DNA of 50,605 nt from Rickettsiales bacterium (GTDB lineage Bacteria > Pseudomonadota > Alphaproteobacteria > Rickettsiales > SXRF01): the NCBI GenBank assembly GCA_021299465.1, contig JAJTHB010000017.1, positions 1 to 50,605 of the forward strand, read 5' to 3'. Shown here one piece after another: positions 24,458 to 33,620 of this stretch. The notes under the pieces were generated by a model, which saw only the letters and a program-made list of their open reading frames with translations, did no database searches and was not told the DNA's origin. A program made the position numbers and the translations under genes. Positions within the stretch are counted from its first letter, which is position 1. Every line of letters begins with the position of its first letter.

Positions 24458-25531
24458 TTACCGCCCGCCCATGGCGGTTTCTAAGGCTGCGGGGGTGTTA
24501 TCGTTGGCAGCCTCGATATTCATTTCATCAATCTCTGCCCGCCCGGCTACCCCCCTATTTTGATCCTCGAGCCTTGCAAAGGTGCGGTCCAATATCGATA
24601 CCATCATGTTATCGCGGCTATTGGCTGTATTGCCACCCATGACTACCGCAACGATATTGTTATTACCACGCTTAACGGACGTTACCAGATTAAAGCCGGA
24701 AGCCCTTATATAACCTGTCTTGATGCCGTCTGCGCCATTAAACCGATCCAACACGCGGTTGTGAGTGGTATAGTTCACACCATTATAATCAAATTCCCTT
24801 AGCCTGAAGAAATTATAATATTCAGGGAAATCACGCCTCAGCGCAATGCCAAGCCGCGCCATGTCATAGGCGGTGGTCACCTGCTGCGGATCGGGCAGGC
24901 CGTTGGGATTTCTAAACACGGTATTCTTCATCCCAAGCTGGCGGGCTTTGCGCGTCATGAGTAAAGCAAAATTCCACTGTGTATCACCAATGGCCTCGGC
25001 AAGCACCATCGACGCATCATTGGCCGAACGAACCACAAGACTTTCAATAGCCTTGCGCACTGGCAGGCTATCGCCCTCATTAAGGCTGATATTGGTCTGC
25101 GGCTGCGACGCGGCTTTTGCAGATACAGGCATGCGTTCATCCATTCTGAGCGCCCCCCGCTTGAGTGCATCAAACGTGAGGTATAGCGTCATCATCTTGG
25201 TGAGCGAAGCCGGGTAGCGGCTAGCACCGGCATTTTTTTCGTATAAAACACGCCCCGTGCCAGCATCCACAACCAATGCAGAAAAGCGATCCTGAATAGC
25301 TGCTGGTTGCGCGCGTTTGTTCGTTCTGGTTTTCTTGCGCGACTTGCTTTTTGCGGTCGCTTTCTTTGCTGTAGCAGGCTTAGCTTGCTTGGTAGCGGCA
25401 GGTTTTTTTTGAACGGCGCTTGCTTTTGTTTTAGCATTTGGTGATGTATTTGCAGACACATCTACTGGGCTTATTAAGGTATAAGCCAAAATCGAGACTG
25501 CCATCAGGGCAACTGACTTGCGTAAAAACAT
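24458..25531 (-). CDS. D-alanyl-D-alanine carboxypeptidase (DacA/PBP5 family)
   Basis: A periplasmic serine peptidase that trims the terminal D-Ala of peptidoglycan pentapeptides. All three active-site motifs are present: SLTK in YPASLTKMM, SAN in VRSANDASM and KTG in DGIKTGYIRASG. The 357-residue protein has a signal peptide (MFLRKSVALMAVSILAYTLI). Before the catalytic domain (starting IQDRFSALVVDAGTG) is a linker at about 32-77 made almost only of Lys, Ala, Thr, Arg and Gln. The usual C-terminal beta domain and membrane anchor of PBP5 are missing, so the basic linker may be what keeps it in place; that is inference. Confidence 0.93.
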   Translation of the reverse strand: MFLRKSVALMAVSILAYTLISPVDVSANTSPNAKTKASAVQKKPAATKQAKPATAKKATAKSKSRKKTRTNKRAQPAAIQDRFSALVVDAGTGRVLYEKNAGASRYPASLTKMMTLYLTFDALKRGALRMDERMPVSAKAASQPQTNISLNEGDSLPVRKAIESLVVRSANDASMVLAEAIGDTQWNFALLMTRKARQLGMKNTVFRNPNGLPDPQQVTTAYDMARLGIALRRDFPEYYNFFRLREFDYNGVNYTTHNRVLDRFNGADGIKTGYIRASGFNLVTSVKRGNNNIVAVVMGGNTANSRDNMMVSILDRTFARLEDQNRGVAGRAEIDEMNIEAANDNTPAALETAMGGR

Positions 25532-25718
25532 GATTCCCCTGGTTTATTTATTTTTTATGCCACCAAATATTGTAGCGGCTCTATTATTAACAACAAGCTA
25601 ATGTGTACTCTCAGAAGTGTAAACGATAAAATTTAACACTACCTTAATCAAATATAATTCCTCCACAGAAAGATGATAAATCGTTTCATATGGAGACAAA
25701 GAAATTAGTCGCATTAGC

Positions 25719-25747
25719 TTGACATGTCGGGTGTTGAGCACTACCTA
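25719..25747 (+). promoter_or_regulatory. Candidate promoter of the phasin gene
   Basis: TTGACA at 25719-25724, a 17-bp spacer, then TACCTA(T) at 25742-25747, about 62 bp before the phasin start. The -35 box is a perfect consensus and the -10 box is a weak match. The rest of the 277-bp gap (25532-25808) holds no gene that I can support. Confidence 0.5.
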
Positions 25748-25808
25748 TAGCAATCAATGTTGCATTACAGTATGCGATGCGTTCACCCCCTGCCATGGAG
25801 CAAAATAT

Positions 25809-26420
25809 ATGTCACAAGCACAAAAGAAATCAGCAGCTCAACCTGCTGCTAAACTAGCCTCAAACATGGCTGATAAAGCCGCTAAGCAGGCTTATGATGC
25901 CGCGCAATCCACCCGCCACTCAGCCGAAAATGTTGTACGTATCGGTTCGAGCGCTATGAAGGAATTCCTCTCCAGCAGCACCGGCGAAGCACAAAAAGCC
26001 CAGGAAAAAATGTTCTCGATGGGCCGTGATCAGGCTGAGCAATTTGCAAAATCAGCAGATGCGATGAGCAAGATGATGGTTGAGTCCGTAGCAATGTCGC
26101 GCGACAATATCGAAACCTGCATTGAGTACGGCAATATGACCGCTTCATTCGCGAAGGATATGTCGGCTGAAATGATGGAATCAGCTAACAAAGCATATTC
26201 TGATAATGTTGAGATCTCTAAAGCGTTCTTCGCCTGCCGCACCATCAATGACATGATGGATCTGCAAAGCAAAGCAGCACGCAATATGATTGATAACTTC
26301 TTTAATCAATCGATGAAATATTCAAATATGTTCTTTGAATTTAGCAGCGAGACCCTCGAGCCAATCAACGAGCGTATCGCACAGACGACCGAGCAATTAA
26401 GCAAATCAATGTCGTCTTAA
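25809..26420 (+). CDS. Phasin family protein
   Basis: Phasins coat polyhydroxyalkanoate granules. From MSQAQKKSAAQPAAKL the 203-residue protein is almost all amphipathic helix, with the Phasin_2 pattern in EFLSSSTGEAQKAQEKMFSMGRDQAEQFAKSADAM, then NIETCIEYGNMTASFAKDM and ISKAFFACRTINDMMDLQSKAARNMIDNFFNQSMKYS. GGAG lies 8 nt before the ATG. The longer open frame from 25719 would start inside the promoter. No PHA synthase is in the window, so the PHA role is by family only. Confidence 0.88.
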   Translation: MSQAQKKSAAQPAAKLASNMADKAAKQAYDAAQSTRHSAENVVRIGSSAMKEFLSSSTGEAQKAQEKMFSMGRDQAEQFAKSADAMSKMMVESVAMSRDNIETCIEYGNMTASFAKDMSAEMMESANKAYSDNVEISKAFFACRTINDMMDLQSKAARNMIDNFFNQSMKYSNMFFEFSSETLEPINERIAQTTEQLSKSMSS

Positions 26421-26441
26421 TTATTACGAATTAGCCCCAAT

Positions 26442-26474
26442 AAAAAACCCCGCCAGCTAGGCGGGGTTTTTTTT
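26442..26474. terminator. Bidirectional terminator, phasin / FYDLN-acid gene
   Basis: ACCCCGCC-AGCTA-GGCGGGGT stem with A6 on one side and T8 on the other, between two convergent genes, so it can serve both strands. Confidence 0.92.
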
Positions 26475-26491
26475 ATTTACAGTTTATTTCA

Positions 26492-27082
26492 TCAACGCTT
26501 TTTTTGCGATTTGGCTGCAGGCTTCGATTTATTAGATTTTGAAGTGACTATGGCCTGCTTAGCTTTTGTCTTTGATTTCGACTTAGATTTTTTATCTTCT
26601 TCCTCTTCTTCCTCGTCGTCCTCTTCCAGCTCGCTTTCGTCTTCTTCGCTATCCTCAACATCATCGATTAAGGCTTCGTCGCCAACATCATCTTCATCGA
26701 GGGTGATATCATCATCCATATCGCTTTCGTCATCCTCAACATCCTCAAGTTCTTCAAGGTCATCAACATCATCGATTTCCTCAATTTCCTCGATTTGATC
26801 GTCACCCTCGGCTGCCTCGATATCCTCGAACTCATCCAGATCAACGCCTTCTATCTTTTTAATGGGCTTTTTCTTGAGAGCCTGAATCGCTGGCTTGATA
26901 ACCGGAGCAGCTATTTCTTCTTTAGCTGCAGCAGCCGCCTTTCCGCGACGCCTTGTTTTCACAGGCACATTAATATCATACGCAAATTTACATTTTGGAC
27001 AGATCGATGGGTTCTTGCCCAGATCATAATATCGATTGCTGCATTTAGGGCAATGCCGTTTAAGTCCCCAACTTGCCTTCAT
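26492..27082 (-). CDS. TIGR02300 (FYDLN acid) family protein
   Basis: A 196-residue protein of a family named for an FYDLN motif and a very acidic tail; its function is unknown. The N-terminus MKASWGLKRHCPKCSNRYYDLGKNPSICPKCKFAYD carries two CPKC knuckles, a small zinc ribbon; the motif here reads RYYDLGK. From about residue 80 to 165 most residues are Asp or Glu, and the protein ends in a Lys/Ser-rich stretch (KSKSKSKTKAKQ). GGAG lies 9 nt before the ATG at 27082. The acidic run makes the opposite strand read as a poly-Ser frame, which is an artefact. Confidence 0.9.
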   Translation of the reverse strand: MKASWGLKRHCPKCSNRYYDLGKNPSICPKCKFAYDINVPVKTRRRGKAAAAAKEEIAAPVIKPAIQALKKKPIKKIEGVDLDEFEDIEAAEGDDQIEEIEEIDDVDDLEELEDVEDDESDMDDDITLDEDDVGDEALIDDVEDSEEDESELEEDDEEEEEEDKKSKSKSKTKAKQAIVTSKSNKSKPAAKSQKKR

Positions 27083-27219
27083 TATGGTTTCTCCCTTACA
27101 TGGCTTTTCATTGGATAGGGTACAGATAGGGGTAGATATTTTTTTTGCAACCATATTCTTGAAAAACTTAGATAACTATACCATTTTAACCTCGAACCAA
27201 TATATCAAGAGAAATAACC

Positions 27220-27795
27220 ATGACCGAACCCGCCAAACCACAAGCCGCCAACGAAAACATGGAAACCGTCGCGGCATCCAATGACCAAGTGGATGCTCAG
27301 GCATCGCCTGATCTAGCTGAGCAACTAAATGCCATGCGTGACCAATGGCTGCGCGCCGTGGCGGAAACAGAGAATGTTCGCAAACGTGCCGAGCGCGATC
27401 GCGAAGAAACCAGCAAATACGCTGTTTCTGCATTTGCGCGCGATATGGTGAGTGTACTGGAAAACTTGAAGCGCGCCTCAGAGAGTATTCCTGCAGAACT
27501 TCGCGCCAGTGATGAAAAATTAAAAACGCTTGGTGAGGGTGTTGATCTAACCTTGCAGGAACTGCTTTCTATTTTTGAACGTTATAAAATCAAGCGCATT
27601 GATCCGATGGGCGAAAAATTTGACCATCATTTTCATCAGGCTGTCGTTCAGGTTGAACGCCCCGACATTCCAGCGGGCACAGTTATTCAGGTGGTGCAGG
27701 CAGGTTATATCATTCATGACCGGTTGCTCAGGCCCGCAATGGTTGCCGTATCCAAACAGGGTGAACCAACGAAACAAGTTGATACCAATGCGTGA
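27220..27795 (+). CDS. grpE: GrpE, nucleotide exchange factor of DnaK
   Basis: GrpE releases ADP from DnaK. The 191-residue protein has a disordered N-terminus, the long dimer helix (LAEQLNAMRDQWLRAVAETENVRKRAERDREET) and the C-terminal beta domain ending IDPMGEKFDHHFHQAVVQVE...TVIQVVQAGYIIHDRLLRPAMVAVSK, the classical GrpE signature. It begins a plus-strand run with ftsX, ydcF, plsC, rph and rdgB. grpE near rph and rdgB is a known alphaproteobacterial association; the ftsX-ydcF-plsC block lies between them here. Confidence 0.97.
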   Translation: MTEPAKPQAANENMETVAASNDQVDAQASPDLAEQLNAMRDQWLRAVAETENVRKRAERDREETSKYAVSAFARDMVSVLENLKRASESIPAELRASDEKLKTLGEGVDLTLQELLSIFERYKIKRIDPMGEKFDHHFHQAVVQVERPDIPAGTVIQVVQAGYIIHDRLLRPAMVAVSKQGEPTKQVDTNA

Positions 27796-27814
27796 AGCCC
27801 TTATCTTCACGTAG

Positions 27815-28696
27815 ATGTTCACTCGTCATTCGGATATTCATTTTGCTGGGGATGATTCCCACCGTTTTCTACCCTGGATAATGGGTATCATGATCTTTAT
27901 GGCCGCCTTCCTGCTATGTGTGGGGATTAGTGTAGGCCAGTGGGTCAGCGCCAGAAACGATGTGTTGAGTGATCGCTTCACGGTCAATATTCCGGCGAGC
28001 ACAGAAGACCTAGCAGATAAAACCAAGCGCATTGAAGATGAGCTTATGAAACTCGATCAGGTGCAATCTGTGAAGCGCCTGTCTGATGATGAAATGAACG
28101 AACTTCTAAAACCCTGGCTGGGCGATGTGGCACGCAGCGATAAGCTCCCCGTTCCGATGGTTGTTGAAGTCGATCTTATGCCGGACGCAGCAACACGCCT
28201 TGATTACAAAGCCATCCAACACAATCTGAGAACGATTGCTGCTGGCGTGGAAGTAGATGCGCAGGAGCTATGGGTACAGGCCTTTGCGCGTTTTTCTGGC
28301 GCCATTCAGCAAATAGTGACGGTATTTGCCTCACTGATCGTTAGTGGGCTTGCCATGATGATCGCCTTTACCTCGCGAGCAGCCCTTAAACTTCATGCCA
28401 AAACCGTTCAGCTGCTACATTCGGTCGGCGCAGAGGATCGCTATGTCACCAGACAATTTCAATTTGAATCACTTCGCCTAACCCTTCCTGGCGCTTTGTT
28501 TGGTACACTTGCTGCTGCAATTGCATTTATTGGCCTGTGCTTCTTTATCGCCTCCTTGGATAGCGCTATGATGCCAGCGCTTAGGTTTGGTGCGTCACAC
28601 GCACTACTGTTGATTGCGATGCCAGTTCTATGCCTTGCATTGTCATGGGGTGTCGCGCGCTTTACCGTTATGCATCAGCTGGAACGTAGCTTGTGA
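27815..28696 (+). CDS. ftsX: FtsX-like cell-division permease
   Basis: FtsX with the ATPase FtsE links cell division to peptidoglycan hydrolases. This 293-residue protein has the FtsX plan: a first membrane helix (WIMGIMIFMAAFLLCVGISVG), an extracellular domain with VNIPASTEDLADKTKRIEDEL and a LSDDEMNELLKPWLG segment, then three helices (VTVFASLIVSGLAMMIAFTSR, LPGALFGTLAAAIAFIGLCFF, LLLIAMPVLCLALSWGVA) and the intracellular KTVQLLHSVGAEDRYVTRQFQ. ftsE, normally the gene just upstream, is missing; grpE stands there. ydcF overlaps its stop. Confidence 0.85.
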   Translation: MFTRHSDIHFAGDDSHRFLPWIMGIMIFMAAFLLCVGISVGQWVSARNDVLSDRFTVNIPASTEDLADKTKRIEDELMKLDQVQSVKRLSDDEMNELLKPWLGDVARSDKLPVPMVVEVDLMPDAATRLDYKAIQHNLRTIAAGVEVDAQELWVQAFARFSGAIQQIVTVFASLIVSGLAMMIAFTSRAALKLHAKTVQLLHSVGAEDRYVTRQFQFESLRLTLPGALFGTLAAAIAFIGLCFFIASLDSAMMPALRFGASHALLLIAMPVLCLALSWGVARFTVMHQLERSL

Positions 28697-29304
28697 TCTG
28701 GCTAATTCGTATTGTTTCTTGTTTATTCCTTTGCGGTTTTTTCTGGCTGGCAAGCTTACTCTGGTATGTCAGTATGATGCCGTCTAAACCGGCGGCTTCA
28801 GACATGAGAGCTGAGGCGATTGTTGTGCTCACCGGCGGCAAAGGGCGGTTGGAAGAAGGCTTCCGCAGGCTGGCGGATGGTGCGGCACCGATGCTTTTTA
28901 TTAGTGGTGTAGGTCACGAGGTACGCATTGGCGACCTCACCCGCAACCTGCCCGATGACTTACAAAAAAAACTTCGCACATTACCGGCGAAGTCGATTGT
29001 GCTTGGCAATAAAGCGCGCAATACCATCGGCAATGCAGAGGAAACCATGGCATGGCTTCAGGATCACCCAAAAACATCGGTTCTGCTTGTTACCTCACAT
29101 TACCATATGCCCCGCTCGCTAAGTGAATTTCATGCGCTGATGCCAGGATTACTGGTGGTTCCCATTCCCGTGGTTGATGATGATTTCACCAACCAGTGGT
29201 GGCGCGATGATAAAAGCCGTGAGCTGGCTTTATCGGAATACCATAAATATGTGGCGAGCAAATTACGCCATTGGTTCATGTATGCGACGGGTGCCATCGA
29301 ATGA
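28693..29304 (+). CDS. YdcF/DUF218 family protein
   Basis: A 203-residue DUF218 protein anchored by one N-terminal helix (IRIVSCLFLCGFFWLASLLWYV). The family core has AIVVLTGGKGRLEEGFRRL, ISGVG, and SVLLVTSHYHMPRSLSEFHALMPG. It starts with a GTG that overlaps the ftsX stop and ends in an ATGA overlap with plsC. DUF218 proteins have been linked to envelope metabolism (for example ElyC/SanA), and the neighbours plsC and ftsX agree with an envelope role. The specific reaction is unknown. Confidence 0.88.
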   Translation: MIWLIRIVSCLFLCGFFWLASLLWYVSMMPSKPAASDMRAEAIVVLTGGKGRLEEGFRRLADGAAPMLFISGVGHEVRIGDLTRNLPDDLQKKLRTLPAKSIVLGNKARNTIGNAEETMAWLQDHPKTSVLLVTSHYHMPRSLSEFHALMPGLLVVPIPVVDDDFTNQWWRDDKSRELALSEYHKYVASKLRHWFMYATGAIE

Positions 29305-30014
29305 CCCTGCGCTCACTCATATTTAATCTATGCTTTATTCTTTGGGCATTGCTTGCCTCGGTCATCTTTTCGCCGCTATTTCTTATTTCGCCGCGCACAG
29401 CGCAACGCTCAGGAAAACCATGGGCGCTGGGGTCCATGTGGCTCGCGAGAATGATCCTTGGCCTGAGCTATGAAGTGCGCGGACAGGACCATATTCAGGA
29501 CGGGCCACTCATCTATGCCTCGAAACACCAATCGGCATGGGACACCATCATTTTTTTGATTCTGTTTGAACGCCCCGCCTATGTGCTGAAGCGCGAGCTG
29601 CTGCGTATCCCGGGTTGGGGCTGGTATTTATGGCGCATGAAGATGATCGCGATTGATCGCGCGGCCGGCCCGTCAAGTATCAAGCAGATGATTAAAGAAT
29701 CAAGGGAAGCACTCGCTGATAGCCGCCCGATCATTATCTATCCCGAAGGCACGCGCACGCGCCCGGGCGCAAATGCCGACTACCACCCAGGCACCACAGC
29801 GCTTTACAGCATGCTGAAAGTACCGGTCATACCGGTCGCACTCAATTCCGGCCATTATTGGGGCAAAGATGCATTTATGAAAAAACCGGGCAAGGTCATC
29901 ATCGAGTTTTTACCGGCGATCAAGCCAGGCTTGCCGAAAGACGCATTTGCCGCCACACTCAAAGAAATCATTGAAGCCCGCTCCGCCAGCTTGCTTGCGG
30001 AAGCTAACCAGTAA
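29301..30014 (+). CDS. plsC: 1-acylglycerol-3-phosphate acyltransferase PlsC
   Basis: Adds the second acyl chain to make phosphatidic acid. The protein of 237 residues starts with a membrane helix ([23 protein letters not shown]) and has the acyltransferase boxes SKHQSAWDT (the H-X4-D active site), [31 protein letters not shown] and [14 protein letters not shown]. The first box has K-H where many PlsCs have N-H. I start it at the ATG overlapping ydcF by four bases. Confidence 0.92.
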   Translation: MTLRSLIFNLCFILWALLASVIFSPLFLISPRTAQRSGKPWALGSMWLARMILGLSYEVRGQDHIQDGPLIYASKHQSAWDTIIFLILFERPAYVLKRELLRIPGWGWYLWRMKMIAIDRAAGPSSIKQMIKESREALADSRPIIIYPEGTRTRPGANADYHPGTTALYSMLKVPVIPVALNSGHYWGKDAFMKKPGKVIIEFLPAIKPGLPKDAFAATLKEIIEARSASLLAEANQ

Positions 30015-30024
30015 AGGAATCATC

Positions 30025-30741
30025 ATGCGCCCATCCGGAAGAAAACCCAGTGAACTTCGCCGCCTGATCATCGAACCCGCTGTCAGCCGCCACGCCGAAG
30101 GCTCGTGCCTGATCAGCTGCGGTAACACGAAAGTGCTATGCACTGCAAGTGTAGAAGAAAGCGTGCCTTCCTTTCTTAAAAAAACCGGTAAAGGCTGGGT
30201 GACGGCAGAGTATGGCATGCTGCCACGTTCAACTAATTCACGAATGCCTCGTGAGGCTGCAAAAGGTAAAGTTTCCGGCCGCACGCAGGAAATCCAGCGC
30301 CTGATTGGCCGCAGCCTGCGCTCTATTATTGATCTTAGCAAGTTAGGCGAGCGCCAGATCACGATCGATTGCGACGTGATTGAAGCTGATGGCGGCACAC
30401 GCACCGCATCGATCACCGGCAGCTATGTCGCATTATCACTGGCCGTGCAGCATCTCATCAAGAAAGGTGCGCTGGTGGCCTCGCCGATGAATGGTCAGGT
30501 GGCAGCCGTCTCGTGTGGCATTTATCAAAATATCCCCGTGCTTGACCTTGACTATGATGAAGACAGCAATGCAATGATGGATGCAAATTTTGTGCTTACG
30601 CAAGATGGCCGAATTATTGAAGTGCAATGCACTGCCGAGCATGAACCGGTGACAGAATCACAGCTTGCGGATTTATTTACACTCGCCAAAGCAGGCATCA
30701 AGGAGCTTTGCGAGGCACAGAAAAAAGCACTTAATCACTGA
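30025..30741 (+). CDS. rph: Ribonuclease PH
   Basis: A phosphorolytic exonuclease that trims tRNA 3' ends. The 238-residue protein begins [18 protein letters not shown] and has [66 protein letters not shown] and [13 protein letters not shown], all family hallmarks. AAGGAAT lies about 4-9 nt before the ATG. Its stop overlaps the rdgB start (TGATG), so the two are coupled. Confidence 0.97.
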   Translation: MRPSGRKPSELRRLIIEPAVSRHAEGSCLISCGNTKVLCTASVEESVPSFLKKTGKGWVTAEYGMLPRSTNSRMPREAAKGKVSGRTQEIQRLIGRSLRSIIDLSKLGERQITIDCDVIEADGGTRTASITGSYVALSLAVQHLIKKGALVASPMNGQVAAVSCGIYQNIPVLDLDYDEDSNAMMDANFVLTQDGRIIEVQCTAEHEPVTESQLADLFTLAKAGIKELCEAQKKALNH

Positions 30742-31322
30742 TGCTGCTTCTTGCCACCCACAATGCCGGAAAGCTTGCCGAGATCCGCGCGATGCTGGCG
30801 CCGCTTGGCCTGAACGTCACTTCTGCCGGAGAACTAAACATTCCCGAACCGGAAGAAACGGCAGATAGTTTTCACGGTAATGCCGAGCTGAAAGCACGCG
30901 CATGCATGGCGGCGAGCGGCCTTCTTTCGCTGGCTGATGACTCAGGGCTGGTGATTCCTGCCCTTGGCGGTGCACCTGGCATTTATTCGGCGCGCTGGGC
31001 TGGCCCAGACAAAAATTTCAGCATCGCTTTTGATCGTATCCAGCGCGAACTTGGTGGCAAAAAAAATGTAGAGGCTTATTTTATCTGTGTGCTCTGTTTA
31101 TGCGCGCCGGATGGCAAAGTGGATTTTTTTGAAGGAAGGCTGACCGGCCAACTCACTTTTCCGCCACGCGGCGAAAAAGGATTCGGCTATGATCCGATTT
31201 TTGTGCCGGATGGATTCATACAAACTTTGGCAGAGATAGAACCGGCGGTAAAAAATAAGATTAGCCACCGCGCCGCCGCATTCGAAGGGCTGATTAATAC
31301 ACTGAAATATCAACCAATATAA
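30741..31322 (+). CDS. rdgB: RdgB/HAM1 non-canonical purine NTP pyrophosphatase
   Basis: Hydrolyses dITP and XTP to keep damaged purines out of nucleic acids. The 193-residue protein has the substrate loop LATHNAGKLAEIRAML, the active-site LADDSGLVIPALGGAPGIYSARWAG, the GEKGFGYDPIFVPDG segment and the terminal KNKISHRAAAF. It is coupled to rph by a one-base overlap. Its last 13 bases overlap the end of the convergent coiled-coil gene. Confidence 0.97.
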   Translation: MLLLATHNAGKLAEIRAMLAPLGLNVTSAGELNIPEPEETADSFHGNAELKARACMAASGLLSLADDSGLVIPALGGAPGIYSARWAGPDKNFSIAFDRIQRELGGKKNVEAYFICVLCLCAPDGKVDFFEGRLTGQLTFPPRGEKGFGYDPIFVPDGFIQTLAEIEPAVKNKISHRAAAFEGLINTLKYQPI

Positions 31323-33475
31323 TTGCTGTTAGCTCTACCAGGAACCGGCGCTTTCATACCACCAAGATCGCCTTCACCAACATTTTGAGCTAATGTCCCT
31401 TTAGCGGCTTGTTTGGCCATCTTTTCCAGATCTTTGATCTCACCAATCTGCTGCGCACGAGCAAGATTTGTTCGCGCCTGCTCTGTCCTTCTGTCGAGCG
31501 TCTCAGCATAACGGCGATCGCGAGCCTGACCCGCCTCTTCAAAATTTGAAACATCCGACGCAACGGCATTAACACGAACTTTACTGAACTCAACCTGCGC
31601 ACCACTACTGGCAATATTAAGCTCGGGTGCTTTATTTGCATCTCCCTTAAACACAACACGCAGCGTGCCTTCGTCGCCTGCATTAATGAGTGTTTTCAGT
31701 TCATTTGAGCTGACATTATTTATAGCAACTGTCTGAAAAGCAGCATCCGAAGAGCCAACAATTCTCATATTATAATTGCGTTTACCATCCTGCCCCAGAC
31801 CTGCTGGAATAATTTCAAGCCTGGCATCAGGTGGCATATTAAGCTGTGTAACACGACCCGCTTCATCTTTCTGAACAATGAAGTTACTTAGATCAGGCCC
31901 TTTTGAATTCTGGGCATCAACCATGGTGTCGACATTCAGATTGGTTATAAAATTATTATTGCGAGCCTGAGCGATCTGAGTGCGCTCATTTTGAATAGGG
32001 GCGAGTTTATTATCGCGCTCAAGCTTAGCTTGATCAACCATAGTGCCCACTACGCCTGCGTTCCAGCCAGCCTGACCTGTAGGCGACTCGCTACGTGCTT
32101 CAACAAGCCTGTCCATGTAGCCAGTCGTTGAATCAAGAGCTGCTTTGCCGGCGGAGGTGAAGTTGTCGTTTACTGTTTTCAATCGCTGGTCTGCTATCTG
32201 GTTCTCCGTACGCTCCTTAACATTTTGCAGGACAATACGGTTAACTTCAGAATTAGGATTATTCTGCGCTTCCACGAGATCAAGTCGTTCATTTTTAAGC
32301 GCTGATTCCTGCCTCAGTAAGTCCCTACGATTTTCAATCATAGGGCCGAATTTTTCTTTTTCTTCATTGGTAAGTGTTTCGGTACGAGCTTTTTCAAACA
32401 ATCCATCGAACGTACTCAGCTTTGCCTTCTGCTCTGCGATCGATTTTTGTTGGTTATCTATCTCAGCAATTCTTTCACTGACGCGCTTCTGAAACTCAGG
32501 GCTATTTTCAATCAGCGCCCTCTCTTCCTGCAGCGCCATCATTCTTTCTGACGTTCCAGCCAATGATTTTTTCTGGCTATCCGTCATTCCTTTTTCGCCA
32601 GCCTCATTAAATGCCTTGTTTTTGTCGCCTTCTAGTTCACGAAGCTGGTTTGCGACTTCTCGGTAACGCTCAATGCTTGTATTAGCTGGGGTCATGCGCG
32701 AAGCAGCTTCTTCGCTAATTGGTTTATAACCACCCGATACCGCTACAACCGAACCAGCCCCAATACTTTGTAACTGTCTGGTTTGCTCCTCTTTGGCTGC
32801 GATGTAAGCATCCAGCTTCGCCATTCTGACACTATGCGACGTGCCTTCGGCTGATTGATAATCGCTGTAATTTACGCTATTGAGCAGTTCCCTGACTCGT
32901 TCGGCCTGAGCATCAACAGCCGCGCCACCATCGCGATAGCCACCAGCAAATATATCGCTGACTTGTTTGTCATAGCCAATAAGAACCTTGTTTTCACGGC
33001 TAGCAAGCCTTGAATCTACATCCGATAGTTGCTGTTCAAGAGCACGTCCATTATCCCAACGTTGCTGAGCATCTCTGACTACCGATATGTCAGCACCATC
33101 GATCGCTTCCGCGCCGACAGCGCTATCAACGGAACGCACCTCAAAAAGTGGAAGTTTTGGTCTTGGCGCAGACTGCTGGCTGCGCGGCATTTCTGTAGCC
33201 TGAGCCTTAGCTTCATTCGCAGTAGTTGATGGTTGATCGCCTCCAATACCTAAAAACGAGGCAACACGATTAAAGAAACTCGGCTCTTTAGTCCGTGTGG
33301 TAGTTACTGGTCCGGCTTCAGCTGTTGCTTGAGCAGGCGACGCATCACTTGCGGCAGGAGTAGTTGGCTTTTGCTCTTCGTTAGAGCGAGCCTTTCTTTC
33401 AGCATCACGAAGTGCTTCTTCAGCTTGATCACGACGTGCTTTCTCTGCTTTGGCCGCTTCTAGATCTTCAACCAT
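31310..33475 (-). CDS. Large hypothetical coiled-coil protein, 721 aa
   Basis: Not recognised. Starts MVEDLEAAKAEKARRDQAEEAL, with a GGTGAG Shine-Dalgarno. Residues 1-35 are a charged helix; about 36-110 are Thr/Pro/Ala-rich and disordered, with a short FFNRVASFLGIGGD segment. From about 130 to 480 it is mostly coiled coil (ERYREVANQLRELEGDKNKAF, RISERIAEIDNQQKSIAEQKAKL-type repeats). A beta-rich part at about 510-640 (RLEIIPAGLGQDGKRNYNMRIVG, GTLRVVFKGDANKAPELNI) follows, and a helical end (RRTEQARTNLARAQQIGEIKDLEKMAKQ). There is no signal peptide or membrane segment. Its size and lack of relatives make a structural or secreted-effector role possible; both are guesses. Confidence 0.75.
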   Translation of the reverse strand: MVEDLEAAKAEKARRDQAEEALRDAERKARSNEEQKPTTPAASDASPAQATAEAGPVTTTRTKEPSFFNRVASFLGIGGDQPSTTANEAKAQATEMPRSQQSAPRPKLPLFEVRSVDSAVGAEAIDGADISVVRDAQQRWDNGRALEQQLSDVDSRLASRENKVLIGYDKQVSDIFAGGYRDGGAAVDAQAERVRELLNSVNYSDYQSAEGTSHSVRMAKLDAYIAAKEEQTRQLQSIGAGSVVAVSGGYKPISEEAASRMTPANTSIERYREVANQLRELEGDKNKAFNEAGEKGMTDSQKKSLAGTSERMMALQEERALIENSPEFQKRVSERIAEIDNQQKSIAEQKAKLSTFDGLFEKARTETLTNEEKEKFGPMIENRRDLLRQESALKNERLDLVEAQNNPNSEVNRIVLQNVKERTENQIADQRLKTVNDNFTSAGKAALDSTTGYMDRLVEARSESPTGQAGWNAGVVGTMVDQAKLERDNKLAPIQNERTQIAQARNNNFITNLNVDTMVDAQNSKGPDLSNFIVQKDEAGRVTQLNMPPDARLEIIPAGLGQDGKRNYNMRIVGSSDAAFQTVAINNVSSNELKTLINAGDEGTLRVVFKGDANKAPELNIASSGAQVEFSKVRVNAVASDVSNFEEAGQARDRRYAETLDRRTEQARTNLARAQQIGEIKDLEKMAKQAAKGTLAQNVGEGDLGGMKAPVPGRANSNYIG

Positions 33476-33620
33476 AAATCTCACCCATGTTGTAACGTAT
33501 GCTTTAAATTCTACCGCAATAAACTAAATTAATGTATGACAGTTTAGTGAAACCATTTTGTCGTTTGTTACGAATATAATGACAACACGTTCATAAATCA
33601 CTAATTCACACATCAATAAT

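Noticed and set aside
26511-26798. Serine-rich frame on the plus strand
   Set aside because: It is the complement of the Asp/Glu-rich run of the TIGR02300 protein, an artefact of GAT/GAA codons.
33485-33620. Small RNA between the coiled-coil and DsbD-like genes
   Set aside because: The AT-rich spacer has no stable hairpin or terminator that would support an RNA gene.
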